Source: Ralstonia sp. NFACC01
GTDB taxonomy: Bacteria > Pseudomonadota > Gammaproteobacteria > Burkholderiales > Burkholderiaceae
Direction: 5' to 3'
Assembly: GCF_900115545.1 (NCBI RefSeq)
Contig: NZ_FOWV01000001.1
Location: 868,001 to 932,000, forward strand
DNA: 64,000 bases
Positions 9,062-17,167 of the stretch are shown here, piece after piece. Every line of letters begins with the position of its first letter. The stretch's first letter is position 1. A model generated the notes under the pieces. The model made no database searches and was not told the DNA's origin. It was given only the letters and a program-made list of their open reading frames with translations. Position numbers and translations under genes: made by a program.

Positions 9062-9215
9062 ACTGGGCGCCTTGCCGGGGGGCGAGTCGACAGGCCAAGC
9101 CAGGCCGTCGGCCTAAATTGGCGAGTGGCGATCACGCCACCGGGCTCCCGTGCGCGTCGAGGGGCCGTCGTCGGGTCGGCCAGCGCGCCGTCGGCAGTCC
9201 ACGAACGAGAACTTC

Positions 9216-9755
9216 ATGAAACGACTGCACGTCCTGTTGCCTGCCACCGCCACCCTGATCGCCGTTGCTTGCCCGGTTGCCCAGGCGCAATGGGCTTGGC
9301 AATGGCGCGATGACAAGGGCCACATGGTCTACAGCGACGCCGCACCGCCGCCGTCGGTGCCACCCAGCCGCATCATCCGCAACCCGAACAGCCGCACGGC
9401 CACGGCCTACGAGGCGCTTTCCGCGCCGGCCTCGGGCGTCAAGGCAACAGACCCGAACGCCGCCGCGAAACCCGGCCAGGCGGCCTCCGGCGTCGCTGCG
9501 TCCAACCCGGACGAAGAGCTGCGCAAGCGCATGGCCGACCGCGCCAAGAAGGAACAGGACGAAGCCAAGCAGGCGGAGCAGGCCCAGCGCAAGCAGGCAG
9601 AATGCCAGCGCCTTCGCGCCGACACCGCCTACCTGCAAGGCGGTCGCCGCTATGCCACGCCGCAGCCGGATGGGTCGCTTTCGTATATGGATGACAACCA
9701 GCGCGCCCAAGCCATTCAGCGTAACCAAGCTGTGCTGGACCAGAACTGCGGCTAA
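9216..9755 (+). CDS. Exported DUF4124-type protein
   Basis: The 179-residue protein has a signal peptide ending near ...CPVAQA-Q. A short domain WQWRDDKGHMVYSDAAPPP follows, the signature of DUF4124 (a W/Y-x-W-D-x-G-x-x-x-Y-S-D-x-P strand pair). After a Pro/Ala linker comes a charged coiled stretch (about residues 105-140; RKRMADRAKKEQDEAKQAEQ) with Cys143 near its end, paired with the final NCG. ATG 9216 was chosen over an upstream in-frame start because it opens the signal peptide. DUF4124 proteins are periplasmic and common in betaproteobacteria; their role is not established. Confidence 0.8.
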   Translation: MKRLHVLLPATATLIAVACPVAQAQWAWQWRDDKGHMVYSDAAPPPSVPPSRIIRNPNSRTATAYEALSAPASGVKATDPNAAAKPGQAASGVAASNPDEELRKRMADRAKKEQDEAKQAEQAQRKQAECQRLRADTAYLQGGRRYATPQPDGSLSYMDDNQRAQAIQRNQAVLDQNCG

Positions 9756-9758
9756 GAC

Positions 9759-10124
9759 TTACTCGAGGACGTCGTCTTTGGGCGGCGCCTCGTTGCGCAG
9801 CCACTTCAGCCCTTCGCGCGTGCCGGTGGCCCGCACCTTCTGCACACGCCGCCGGCGAGCCGTTTTCGGATCGGCGATCAGCGGACCCAGGATTTCCACC
9901 CGATCGCGCGCATGCAATGCGGCATCCGGCGTCTTGCGCTTGCCGTAAACGCCCAGCCGGCAGGTATCGATGGTCAGATCCAGGCCGTTGAGCAAGCCGG
10001 TCGCATGCACGGCGTCAGCCACCGTCGCCTGCGCCGGCACTTGCACACTGACGAGCCGCGGCGGCGTGACCGTCGCCAGGCAGACCATCACGTCGATCAC
10101 GACGTTGGAATCAGGATTCGCCAT
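9759..10124 (-). CDS. rnfH: RnfH family (UPF0125) ubiquitin-like protein
   Basis: The 121-residue protein has a beta-grasp core: VCLATVTPPRLVSVQVPAQATVADAV, then LGVYGKRKTPDAALHARDRVEILGPLIADPKTARRRR. The final LIADPKxxRRxR is the family signature. The start at 10124 overlaps the end of ratA by 14 nt, reproducing the ratA-rnfH (ratAB) pair described next to smpB in proteobacteria. Its biochemical role is not settled. A basic C-terminal tail of about 35 residues extends beyond the core. Confidence 0.9.
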   Translation of the reverse strand: MANPDSNVVIDVMVCLATVTPPRLVSVQVPAQATVADAVHATGLLNGLDLTIDTCRLGVYGKRKTPDAALHARDRVEILGPLIADPKTARRRRVQKVRATGTREGLKWLRNEAPPKDDVLE

Positions 10125-10548
10125 ACACCGTCTCAGCGCGTTTGACGAACGAATCGACAAAGGTGTTGGCAATCATGCTGAACACCGGACCGATCAGCTT
10201 TTCCAGAATCACGCTCGAAAACTCGTAATGCAGGTGGAAGTTGATCTTGCAGGCATCCGCGCGCAGCGGCGTGAAGATCCAGAAACCGGTGAACGACTTG
10301 AAAGGCCCATCTGCGAACGTCATATCAATGCGAGTGGGCCGTATTTGCACGTTACGCGTGCGAAAGAACTGATGAATGCCCTTGAAGGCGATGTCCACAC
10401 GCGCGTCGAGTGACGTTTCCGTCTGTTCGTAGATTTCAACGCCGCCGCACCATGGCAGGAAGTTCGGATAGTCCTTGACGTCGGTGACCAGGTCGAACAT
10501 CTGTTCGGCCGAGTAGCCTATCAACACGGTTTTTTCAACGTCTGCCAT
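10111..10548 (-). CDS. ratA: RatA-type START-domain protein (coenzyme Q-binding/COQ10-like)
   Basis: The 145-residue single-domain protein has the SRPBCC/START fold signature: VLIGYSAEQMFDLVTDVKDYPNFLPWCGGVEI at the N-terminus and the terminal helix PVFSMIANTFVDSFVKRAETVYG. E. coli RatA was reported to block 70S ribosome association and was paired with RatB (RnfH) as a putative toxin-antitoxin; homologues also resemble mitochondrial Coq10, which binds ubiquinone. The COQ10-like function is at least as likely here. It is divergent from smpB with 124 bp between them. Confidence 0.9.
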   Translation of the reverse strand: MADVEKTVLIGYSAEQMFDLVTDVKDYPNFLPWCGGVEIYEQTETSLDARVDIAFKGIHQFFRTRNVQIRPTRIDMTFADGPFKSFTGFWIFTPLRADACKINFHLHYEFSSVILEKLIGPVFSMIANTFVDSFVKRAETVYGES

Positions 10549-10672
10549 GCGTGATCCGAAAGCTTTGCGTGCCGCGTCCCGGCTGGGATTGCGGCGGATT
10601 TGTTAAACTCGCCATTTTATCGCAGCGCATGCAGGGATCGTCACCCCAAGCGCGCACCGCATATTCAAAAAT

Positions 10673-11119
10673 ATGACCATCGCCGACAACAAAAAGGCCT
10701 TTTTCGATTACTTCATCGAAGAGCGCTACGAAGCAGGCATGGCTCTTGAGGGCTGGGAGGTGAAAGCCATCCGGGCCAACCGTGCGCAGATCAAGGAAGG
10801 CTACGTCGTCATCCGCAACGCCGAACTGTTTCTGATCGGGGCCCATATCAGCCCGCTGCAATCGGCCTCCACGCATGTCAATCCAGACCCCGTGCGCACC
10901 CGCAAGCTGCTGCTGCACGCCGAAGAGATCAAGAAGCTCATCGGCAAGGTGGAGCAGCGCGGCTACACGCTCGTGCCGCTCAACCTGCACTACACGCGCG
11001 GCCGCGTAAAGTGCGAAATCGGCCTCGCTAAAGGCAAGAAACAGTTCGACAAGCGCGAAACCGAGAAGGACCGCGACTGGCAGCGCGAAAAAGCGCGCCT
11101 CATGCGCGAGAAGGCCTGA
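10673..11119 (+). CDS. smpB: SsrA-binding protein SmpB
   Basis: The 148-residue protein binds tmRNA and delivers it to stalled ribosomes in trans-translation. The core begins [29 protein letters not shown] and includes the oligonucleotide-binding loop. It ends with a lysine/arginine-rich tail ([21 protein letters not shown]) that enters the mRNA channel. Length and order match the family. The tmRNA gene is not in this window. It is divergent from ratA-rnfH, the usual arrangement in this group. Confidence 0.98.
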   Translation: MTIADNKKAFFDYFIEERYEAGMALEGWEVKAIRANRAQIKEGYVVIRNAELFLIGAHISPLQSASTHVNPDPVRTRKLLLHAEEIKKLIGKVEQRGYTLVPLNLHYTRGRVKCEIGLAKGKKQFDKRETEKDRDWQREKARLMREKA

Positions 11120-11139
11120 GCCCTCTCGCTTCCCGACTT

Positions 11140-12066
11140 TTACGCGTTCGGCCGTTGCTGCTTCACAATCGTCAACGCTGACGCAATCATCGTGCTCAGG
11201 TCGCCCATGTTGCCCGGCACGATGAGCGTGTTGCCCTGCTTGGCCAGGTTGCCGAACGCGCTGACATACTCTTCCGCCACCTTCAGGTTGACGGCATCGA
11301 CGCCGCCCTCGGTACGAATGGCCTGACCGATCTTCTGGATTGCCTGCGCGTTGGCTTCAGCCACCGCCAGAATCGCCGCCGCTTCGCCCTGCGCCTTGTT
11401 GATCGCGGCCTGCCGTTCCCCTTCTGATTTTTGGATGGCGGCCTCGCGCGCACCAGATGCCAGGTTGATCTGCTCCTGGCGTTTGCCTTCGGATGCGGCG
11501 ATCAGCGCACGCTTTTCACGCTCGGCCGTGATCTGCGCCTGCATGGCGTGCAGGATTTCCTTCGGCGGCGTCAGATCCTTAATTTCGTAGCGCAGCACCT
11601 TCACGCCCCAATTCGATGCGGCCTCATCCAGCGCATTGACCACGCTGTGGTTAATGAAGTCGCGCTCCTCAAACGTCTTGTCCAGTTCCAGCTTGCCGAC
11701 GACCGAACGCAGCGTCGTCTGCGCCAGCTGGGTGATGGCGATCACGAAATTGCTCGAGCCATATGAGGCCCGCATCGGGTCGGTCACCTGGAAATACAGG
11801 ATGCCGTCCACCTGCAGTTGCGTGTTGTCCTTGGTGATACAGATCTGGCTCGGCACGTCGAGCGGGATTTCCTTGAGCACGTGCTTGTAGGCCACACGAT
11901 CAACAAAGGGCAGCACGATGTTGAGCCCCGGCGAGAGCGTCGCGTGATACTTGCCCAGTCGCTCCAGAATCCAGGCGTGCTGTTGCGGCACGATCTTGAT
12001 GCCTTGCGCGATGAGCACGATGGCGGCAAACAGGACGATGATCGCGAGAGTCCCCAGCTCGAACAT
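11140..12066 (-). CDS. qmcA: SPFH/Band 7 (stomatin-like) membrane protein
   Basis: The 308-residue protein starts with a single membrane segment (ELGTLAIIVLFAAIVLIAQG), followed by the SPFH domain at about residues 25-185 (VPQQHAWILERLGKYHATLSPGLNIVLPFVDRV). A long Ala/Glu/Gln coil runs to about residue 255, with a small hydrophobic C-terminus. This is the QmcA/YbbK paraslipin architecture. It lies 39 bp downstream of an NfeD-like gene, and stomatin-NfeD pairs are a recurrent bacterial operon. Proteins of this group oligomerise at the membrane and are linked to quality control and lipid domains. The symbol is by similarity to E. coli QmcA. Confidence 0.88.
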   Translation of the reverse strand: MFELGTLAIIVLFAAIVLIAQGIKIVPQQHAWILERLGKYHATLSPGLNIVLPFVDRVAYKHVLKEIPLDVPSQICITKDNTQLQVDGILYFQVTDPMRASYGSSNFVIAITQLAQTTLRSVVGKLELDKTFEERDFINHSVVNALDEAASNWGVKVLRYEIKDLTPPKEILHAMQAQITAEREKRALIAASEGKRQEQINLASGAREAAIQKSEGERQAAINKAQGEAAAILAVAEANAQAIQKIGQAIRTEGGVDAVNLKVAEEYVSAFGNLAKQGNTLIVPGNMGDLSTMIASALTIVKQQRPNA

Positions 12067-12105
12067 AGAACCTCCGTGGTTGGGCTTGTTGGTTGTTGTT
12101 GGCGG

Positions 12106-12531
12106 CTACCTGGGCGCGACGACAAGCACGTTGCCACGCACTTCGACGATCCGGAATTCGCCAGCGGCGGCCGATGCGTGCGGTGCAAGTTCGACATCCC
12201 ATGCGGCGCCGCGATATTGCACGCGCGCGCGGCGCTCTGGCGACCAGGCATCGACACGCAACGTCTCGCCGATGTCCAGATTGACGTTGCGATTGCGCGC
12301 GGCACTCTCACGTGTGGTCCGTCCGTAGCGCGTGCGCCGCAGCCCGACGATGCCGAACACCGCCACGATGGCGGCCACGATGGTCTGAGCAGGAAACGCA
12401 AGGCCGATCAGCGCGGCGAGACCGCCAGCAACCAGCCCGATTGCCACCATCAGCAGATAGAACGTCCCCGTCATCAGCTCGCCGATGACGAGCAGCACGG
12501 CCAGAGAAAACCAGACGGTCTGAGCCGACAT
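12106..12531 (-). CDS. NfeD-like membrane protein (short form)
   Basis: The 141-residue protein has two to three membrane helices in the first 65 residues (FSLAVLLVIGELMTGTFYLLMVAIGLVAGG). A soluble OB-fold NfeD domain at about residues 75-141 ends in GEFRIVEVRGNVLVVAPR. This is the short NfeD1b/YbbJ type without the ClpP-like protease domain. The start at 12531 has a GGGAG just upstream. It precedes the stomatin-like gene by 39 bp, matching the ybbJ-qmcA pairing in E. coli. The pair probably forms a membrane complex. Confidence 0.85.
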   Translation of the reverse strand: MSAQTVWFSLAVLLVIGELMTGTFYLLMVAIGLVAGGLAALIGLAFPAQTIVAAIVAVFGIVGLRRTRYGRTTRESAARNRNVNLDIGETLRVDAWSPERRARVQYRGAAWDVELAPHASAAAGEFRIVEVRGNVLVVAPR

Positions 12532-12554
12532 ACTCCCTCTCCCGGAATCCCATG

Positions 12555-12588
12555 AAAAAACCCCCGCGACGCTGCACGTCTGCGGGGG
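12555..12588 (-). terminator. Intrinsic terminator downstream of ppsA
   Basis: CCCCCGC-GACG (12561-12571) pairs with CGTC-T-GCGGGGG (12577-12588), with a single T bulge and a 5-nt loop. The A run at 12555-12560 is the U tract for minus-strand transcripts arriving from ppsA. It lies just upstream of the NfeD-like gene. Confidence 0.85.
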
Positions 12589-12644
12589 CATGTCGCTCGG
12601 CCCCCGTCAGCGTTGGACGCTCTCGGGCACTTCGCGTTCTTGTT

Positions 12645-12670
12645 GGCGCGTACCCGTCAGGATACGCGCC
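12645..12670. terminator. Stem-loop in the ppsA 3' region
   Basis: GGCGCGTA (12645-12652) pairs perfectly with TACGCGCC (12663-12670) over a 10-nt loop. It lies 27 bp after the ppsA stop and before the stronger terminator at 12555-12588. It lacks a clean U tract, so it may protect the 3' end or act as a first pause site. Confidence 0.45.
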
Positions 12671-12696
12671 TTGTCTTACGACGCTCCAGGTAGGAA

Positions 12697-15084
12697 TTAA
12701 GCCGAACCCAGCTTCTGCCACGTGTCGATCACCGAATCCGGGTTCAGCGAGATCGACGAGATACCTTCCTTGGCCAGCCACTCGGCAAAGTCCGGATGGT
12801 CAGACGGGCCCTGGCCGCAGATGCCGACGTACTTGTCCATCGACAGCGCCGTGGAAATGGCACGCTGCAGCATGAACTTGACCGCCGGATCGCGCTCGTC
12901 GAAGTCCTTGGCCAGCAGCTCCATGCCGGAATCGCGATCCAGACCCAGCGTAAGCTGCGTCAAGTCGTTCGAGCCGATCGAGAAGCCGTCGAAATGCTGC
13001 AGGAATTGCTCAGCCAGGATCGCGTTGGACGGCACTTCGCACATCATGATCAGGCGCAGGCCGTTCTCGCCGCGCTTCAGACCGTACTTGGCCAGCAGCT
13101 CGACAACCTTCTCAGCCTGGCCGAGCGTGCGCACGAACGGCACCATCACTTCGACGTTGGTCAGGCCCATCTCGTCGCGCACGCGCTTCATGGCACGGCA
13201 CTCCATCTCGAAGGCTTCAGCGAAGTCTTCGGCGATGTAGCGCGAGGCGCCACGGAAGCCCAGCATCGGATTTTCTTCGTCCGGCTCGTAGCGCGAACCA
13301 CCGATCAGCTTCTTGTACTCGTTGGACTTGAAGTCGGACAGACGCACGATCACGGGCTTCGGATAAAACGCCGCGGCGATCGTGGCAATGCCCTCGGCCA
13401 GCTTGTCAACGTAGAACGCACGCGGGCTGGCATGGCCGCGAGCCACGCTTTCCACGGCCTTCTTCAGGTCGCTGTCAACCTGCGGGTAGTCGAGGATCGC
13501 CTTCGGGTGAACGCCGATGTTGTTATTGATGATGAATTCCAGACGGGCCAGGCCCACGCCGCCGTTCGGGATTTGGCAGAAGTCGAACGCCAGTTGCGGG
13601 TTGCCGACGTTCATCATGATCTTGGTGCTGATCGTCGGCATTTCGCCGCGCTGGACTTCCGTGATTTCGGTTTCCAGCAAGCCGTCGTAGATCTTGCCTT
13701 CGTCGCCTTCGGCGCACGAGACCGTCACGAGCGTGCCGTCCTTCAGCAGATCGGTTGCATCGCCGCAGCCGACCACCGCCGGCACACCCAGCTCACGCGC
13801 GATGATGGCCGCGTGGCAGGTACGGCCGCCACGGTTGGTGACGATGGCCGAGGCGCGCTTCATCACCGGCTCCCAGTTCGGGTCGGTCATGTCGGCAACC
13901 AGCACGTCGCCGGGCTGCACACGCTCCATTTCAGCCGGATCGTTGATCACGCGCACCGGACCCGTGCCGATCTTCTGGCCGATGGCGCGGCCGGTGGTCA
14001 GCACCGGTGCCGAGCCCTTCAGGCGGAAGCGCTGCTCAACCTTGCCGTGCGACTGGCTCTTCACCGTCTCCGGGCGTGCCTGAAGGATGTAGATCTTGCC
14101 GTCCTTGCCGTCGCGGCCCCACTCGATATCCATCGGGCGACCGTAATGCTTCTCGATGATGACGGCGTACTTGGCCAGCTCCGTCACATCCGCATCGCTG
14201 ATGGAGTAACGGTTGCGGAGTTCGCCCGGCACGTCGACGGTCTTCACGCGGCCTTCTTCGCCCGGCGCGGTGAATTCCATCTTGATCAGCTTGGAGCCGA
14301 TCGAGCGGCGGATGATCGGGTATTTGCCCGCGGCCAGCGTCGGCTTGAAGACGTAAAACTCGTCCGGGTTCACGGCACCCTGCACCACCGTTTCGCCCAG
14401 GCCGTAGCTGGAGGTGATGAAGACGACCTCCTGGAAGCCCGATTCGGTGTCGATCGTGAACATCACGCCCGAGGCGCCGCAGTCCGAGCGCACCATGCGC
14501 TGGATGCCGGCCGACAGGGCCACCACATCATGGGCGAAGCCCTTGTGCACGCGGTAGGAAATCGCACGGTCGTTGTACAGCGAAGCAAACACGTGCTTGA
14601 TCTTGTCGAGCACGTCATCGATGCCGAGAACGTTGAGATAGCTCTCTTGCTGACCGGCGAACGACGCGTCAGGCAAGTCTTCGGCGGTGGCCGACGAGCG
14701 CACCGCGAACGATGCCTCGGCGCCTTCGCGGGCCGACACGCGAGCGTACGACTCGCGAATCTCTTGCTCCAGTCGAGGCTGGAACGGTGCGGTGGCGACC
14801 CACTCGCGGATCTCCTTGCCGGCGGCAGCCAGCGCCTTGACGTCGTCAACGTCGAGGCTGGCCAGACGCTGCGAGATGCGCTCGGTCAGGTTGTTATGTG
14901 CAAGGAAATCGCGGAACGCCAGTGCCGTGGTGGCAAAACCGCCTGGAACGCGCACGCCGGCGCCATCCAGCTGGGAAATCATCTCGCCCAGCGAAGCGTT
15001 TTTACCGCCGACGACCTCAACATCGGTCATCCGCAATTGCTCGAACGGCAGCACATAGGCGCCGTCTTGCGACAGGTTAGTCAT
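12697..15084 (-). CDS. ppsA: Phosphoenolpyruvate synthase
   Basis: The 795-residue enzyme makes PEP from pyruvate and ATP, releasing AMP and phosphate, the entry step of gluconeogenesis. The N-terminal nucleotide-binding domain begins [16 protein letters not shown]. The swivelling domain carries the phospho-accepting histidine in [21 protein letters not shown], just after the threonine targeted by PpsR. The PEP/pyruvate barrel contains [19 protein letters not shown] and ends with the catalytic cysteine in [12 protein letters not shown]. Length and order match E. coli PpsA (792 residues). It is divergent from ppsR across 230 bp holding two 18-bp repeats. Confidence 0.98.
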   Translation of the reverse strand: MTNLSQDGAYVLPFEQLRMTDVEVVGGKNASLGEMISQLDGAGVRVPGGFATTALAFRDFLAHNNLTERISQRLASLDVDDVKALAAAGKEIREWVATAPFQPRLEQEIRESYARVSAREGAEASFAVRSSATAEDLPDASFAGQQESYLNVLGIDDVLDKIKHVFASLYNDRAISYRVHKGFAHDVVALSAGIQRMVRSDCGASGVMFTIDTESGFQEVVFITSSYGLGETVVQGAVNPDEFYVFKPTLAAGKYPIIRRSIGSKLIKMEFTAPGEEGRVKTVDVPGELRNRYSISDADVTELAKYAVIIEKHYGRPMDIEWGRDGKDGKIYILQARPETVKSQSHGKVEQRFRLKGSAPVLTTGRAIGQKIGTGPVRVINDPAEMERVQPGDVLVADMTDPNWEPVMKRASAIVTNRGGRTCHAAIIARELGVPAVVGCGDATDLLKDGTLVTVSCAEGDEGKIYDGLLETEITEVQRGEMPTISTKIMMNVGNPQLAFDFCQIPNGGVGLARLEFIINNNIGVHPKAILDYPQVDSDLKKAVESVARGHASPRAFYVDKLAEGIATIAAAFYPKPVIVRLSDFKSNEYKKLIGGSRYEPDEENPMLGFRGASRYIAEDFAEAFEMECRAMKRVRDEMGLTNVEVMVPFVRTLGQAEKVVELLAKYGLKRGENGLRLIMMCEVPSNAILAEQFLQHFDGFSIGSNDLTQLTLGLDRDSGMELLAKDFDERDPAVKFMLQRAISTALSMDKYVGICGQGPSDHPDFAEWLAKEGISSISLNPDSVIDTWQKLGSA

Positions 15085-15153
15085 ACAAGCCCCTAAACTA
15101 AGTGAAAAACCGGTCGGATGCGCACGGGGCTTTCTTCTTGTCGTCTGGCCGCG

Positions 15154-15245
15154 CGAATCGCTTGGCTAAACCATCCGGATGCCCTGCCAGGATTGCCGCC
15201 GTGGCGTTGCCCAGCAGGCGATAGGCCCGAATTGCTTAGCTAAAC
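15154..15245. repeat. Pair of 18-bp direct repeats in the ppsA/ppsR intergenic region
   Basis: Copies at 15154-15171 and 15228-15245 match at 16 of 18 positions (consensus CGAATYGCTTRGCTAAAC) and start 74 bp apart, about seven helical turns. Each holds a TTRGCTAA core that is palindromic in the second copy. Nothing else in the 15085-15314 gap is repeated. Their place between two functionally opposed genes suggests operator sites for a carbon-metabolism regulator. Confidence 0.5.
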
Positions 15246-15314
15246 GATCGCCGCTATTCTACCGTGCCGCAGCACGATTTCCTGCTGGCGTGCTGGAAAA
15301 ACCCCTCGTTTTCG

Positions 15315-16166
15315 ATGACCGACTTCGCCACCGCATCTCCCAACCGCACACCGTTCCGCACCGTTTTCATTGTGTCGGATGGCACCGGGATCACCGCAGA
15401 AACGTTCAGCCACTCGATCCTGGCGCAGTTTGAGATGAAATTCCGCCAGGTGCGGATTCCCTTTGTCGACACGATCGACAAGGCGCATGTTGCCGTCGCA
15501 AAGATCAACGAAGCGTTTCACGCCGAAGGGGTCAGGCCGATCGTCTTCACCACATTGGTGGATGCCGAGGCAAACGAGATCGTCCATCGGGCCAAGGCCA
15601 CCATCCTGGACATGTTCCAGACCTTCATCGAGCCGCTCGAGAAGGAGCTGAACCTCAAGTCGACCCACGCCATCGGCCGCTTTCACCAGAACGCCGACAC
15701 CGAGGCGTACAAAAACCGCATCGAAGCGATCAACTTTTCACTTGCGCACGATGACGGGCAGTCACACAAGAACTTGGCCGAGGCGGATGTGATCCTGGTG
15801 GGGGTATCGCGCAGCGGCAAGACGCCGACCAGCCTGTACCTTGCGATGCAATATGGCGTGAAATCGGCCAATTACCCGCTCATTCCAGACGATTTCGAGC
15901 GCGGCAAGCTGCCCACGGTGCTGTACGACTACAAGAGCAAGATTTTCGGGCTGTCGATCGATCCTCAGCGCCTGTCGGAAATCCGCAATGAACGTCGCCC
16001 AGGCAGCAAATATGCCGCCCTGGAAAATTGCCGCTACGAGATCAATGAAGCCGAATCGATGATGCGGCGCGAGGGCATCAAGTGGCTGTCGTCAACGCAC
16101 AAGTCGATCGAAGAGATTGCCACAACGATCCTGCAGGACGTCAAGATGGACCACAACAACTACTGA
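15315..16166 (+). CDS. ppsR: PEP synthase regulatory protein (kinase/pyrophosphorylase)
   Basis: The 283-residue protein of the DUF299 family inactivates PpsA by ADP-dependent threonine phosphorylation and reactivates it by phosphate-dependent dephosphorylation. The N-terminal [20 protein letters not shown] and the P-loop-like [15 protein letters not shown] at about residues 156-170 are diagnostic. ATG 15315 gives the normal length; an upstream in-frame ATG at 15264 would add 17 residues without family similarity. It is divergent from ppsA and followed by a terminator. Confidence 0.96.
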   Translation: MTDFATASPNRTPFRTVFIVSDGTGITAETFSHSILAQFEMKFRQVRIPFVDTIDKAHVAVAKINEAFHAEGVRPIVFTTLVDAEANEIVHRAKATILDMFQTFIEPLEKELNLKSTHAIGRFHQNADTEAYKNRIEAINFSLAHDDGQSHKNLAEADVILVGVSRSGKTPTSLYLAMQYGVKSANYPLIPDDFERGKLPTVLYDYKSKIFGLSIDPQRLSEIRNERRPGSKYAALENCRYEINEAESMMRREGIKWLSSTHKSIEEIATTILQDVKMDHNNY

Positions 16167-16195
16167 GCGCGCGGTACTCCCAAGCCTCAAACGCA

Positions 16196-16224
16196 ACGGC
16201 CGGCATTGCACCGGCCGTTTTGCC
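16196..16224 (+). terminator. Intrinsic terminator of ppsR
   Basis: ACGGCCGG (16196-16203) pairs perfectly with CCGGCCGT (16211-16218) over a 7-nt loop and is followed by TTTTGCCTTT. Confidence 0.85.
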
Positions 16225-16238
16225 TTTCTGCTGCCCAG

Positions 16239-17135
16239 TCAGGCGCGATCGCGCACCCAGTTGCCGCCATGCGCCGCGGCTTGCGCTGCTGGCGACGTTT
16301 CCAGATAGGCCAGCGCCTGCTCGGTCGAGCCTTCGTGATGCGGCGTATAACTGGGCCGGAAATAGCGCAACGCGGCCCCGAGCATTTTCCAGAACGATGG
16401 CAGGCAGTGACGCCGCGAGCCATGCCACCAGCCGCGGATAAAGCCAGGGAACTTGCCCGCCCCCGGATCGCGCTTGAACATGAAGCGGAAGCCCGTCACC
16501 AGGAAGTACAGCAGCAACAGGATCGTGGTCAGCATGTGGAAGCAGCGCTCAAGATACGAGCCGCCCATGTGCCGAAAGATGTCGAACGCGACGGTGCGGT
16601 GCTCAACCTCTTCTGCACCGTGCCAGCGCAGCAAGTCCAGCATGACAGGATCGGCGTGGGCGGCATCCAGCCCCTTTGCATTGAGCACCCAGTTGCCCAG
16701 ATAGCCGAAAAAGTGCTCAAGCGCAGCGATGATGCCGAGCTGCTGCCGCAGCCAGAAGCGCGTGTGGCCGATCCTCAGACCCAGCGGCTGTTCGCCAAGC
16801 ACCTGGGAGAACAGCCAGTCGAGGCGCTTGGTGAAAGGCTGGGTATCGATGCCGTGGTCTTTGTAGTAATGCGTCAGCACGCCGCCATGCGAGCGCGAGT
16901 GAACAGCCTCCTGGCGCAGGAATCCCTCGGCGTCGGCGCGCAGCTTGGTGTCGGTAATCAGCGGCAGCGCCTTGTTGTAGACGCGGCAAAACCACAGCTC
17001 ACCGGCGGGAAACAGCAGGTTCAGGATGTTGATGATGTGTGTGCTGGACGGGTCGCCCGGAATCCATTGGATGGGCGTGTCCTTCCAGTCGAAACGAACG
17101 TGGCGGGCCTTGATGAAGTAATCGGGCGCGGTCAT
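16239..17135 (-). CDS. Ferritin-like di-iron protein, usually annotated 'metal-dependent hydrolase' (PF10118 type)
   Basis: The 298-residue protein begins at ATG 17135 behind an AGGAG. Homologues are commonly labelled predicted metal-dependent hydrolases. The sequence itself shows a four-helix di-iron ligand pattern: Glu46 (AGELWF), Glu76-x-x-His79 (QEAVHS), Glu140 (AALEHF) and Glu176-x-x-His179 (AEEVEHR). The spacing E-30-ExxH-61-E-36-ExxH is that of desaturases and related oxygenases. A hydrophobic segment (MLTTILLLLYFLVTGFRFMF, about 201-220) suggests membrane contact. It is the last gene of a three-gene operon behind a fused hydrolase/SDR gene, which points to processing of a lipid or other hydrophobic substrate. 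The oxidative role is an inference. Confidence 0.7.
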   Translation of the reverse strand: MTAPDYFIKARHVRFDWKDTPIQWIPGDPSSTHIINILNLLFPAGELWFCRVYNKALPLITDTKLRADAEGFLRQEAVHSRSHGGVLTHYYKDHGIDTQPFTKRLDWLFSQVLGEQPLGLRIGHTRFWLRQQLGIIAALEHFFGYLGNWVLNAKGLDAAHADPVMLDLLRWHGAEEVEHRTVAFDIFRHMGGSYLERCFHMLTTILLLLYFLVTGFRFMFKRDPGAGKFPGFIRGWWHGSRRHCLPSFWKMLGAALRYFRPSYTPHHEGSTEQALAYLETSPAAQAAAHGGNWVRDRA

Positions 17136-17167
17136 GGTGGTCTCCTGATGTTCTTGCCTGCGCGGGC

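Noticed and set aside
10111-10548. RatA-RnfH as a proven toxin-antitoxin pair
   Set aside because: The pair is present, but RatA belongs to the COQ10-like START family and the toxin role is disputed, so it is not listed as a defence or toxin system.
12796-15096. 766-residue plus-strand open frame opposite ppsA
   Set aside because: It is an antisense shadow of ppsA with no recognisable domain.
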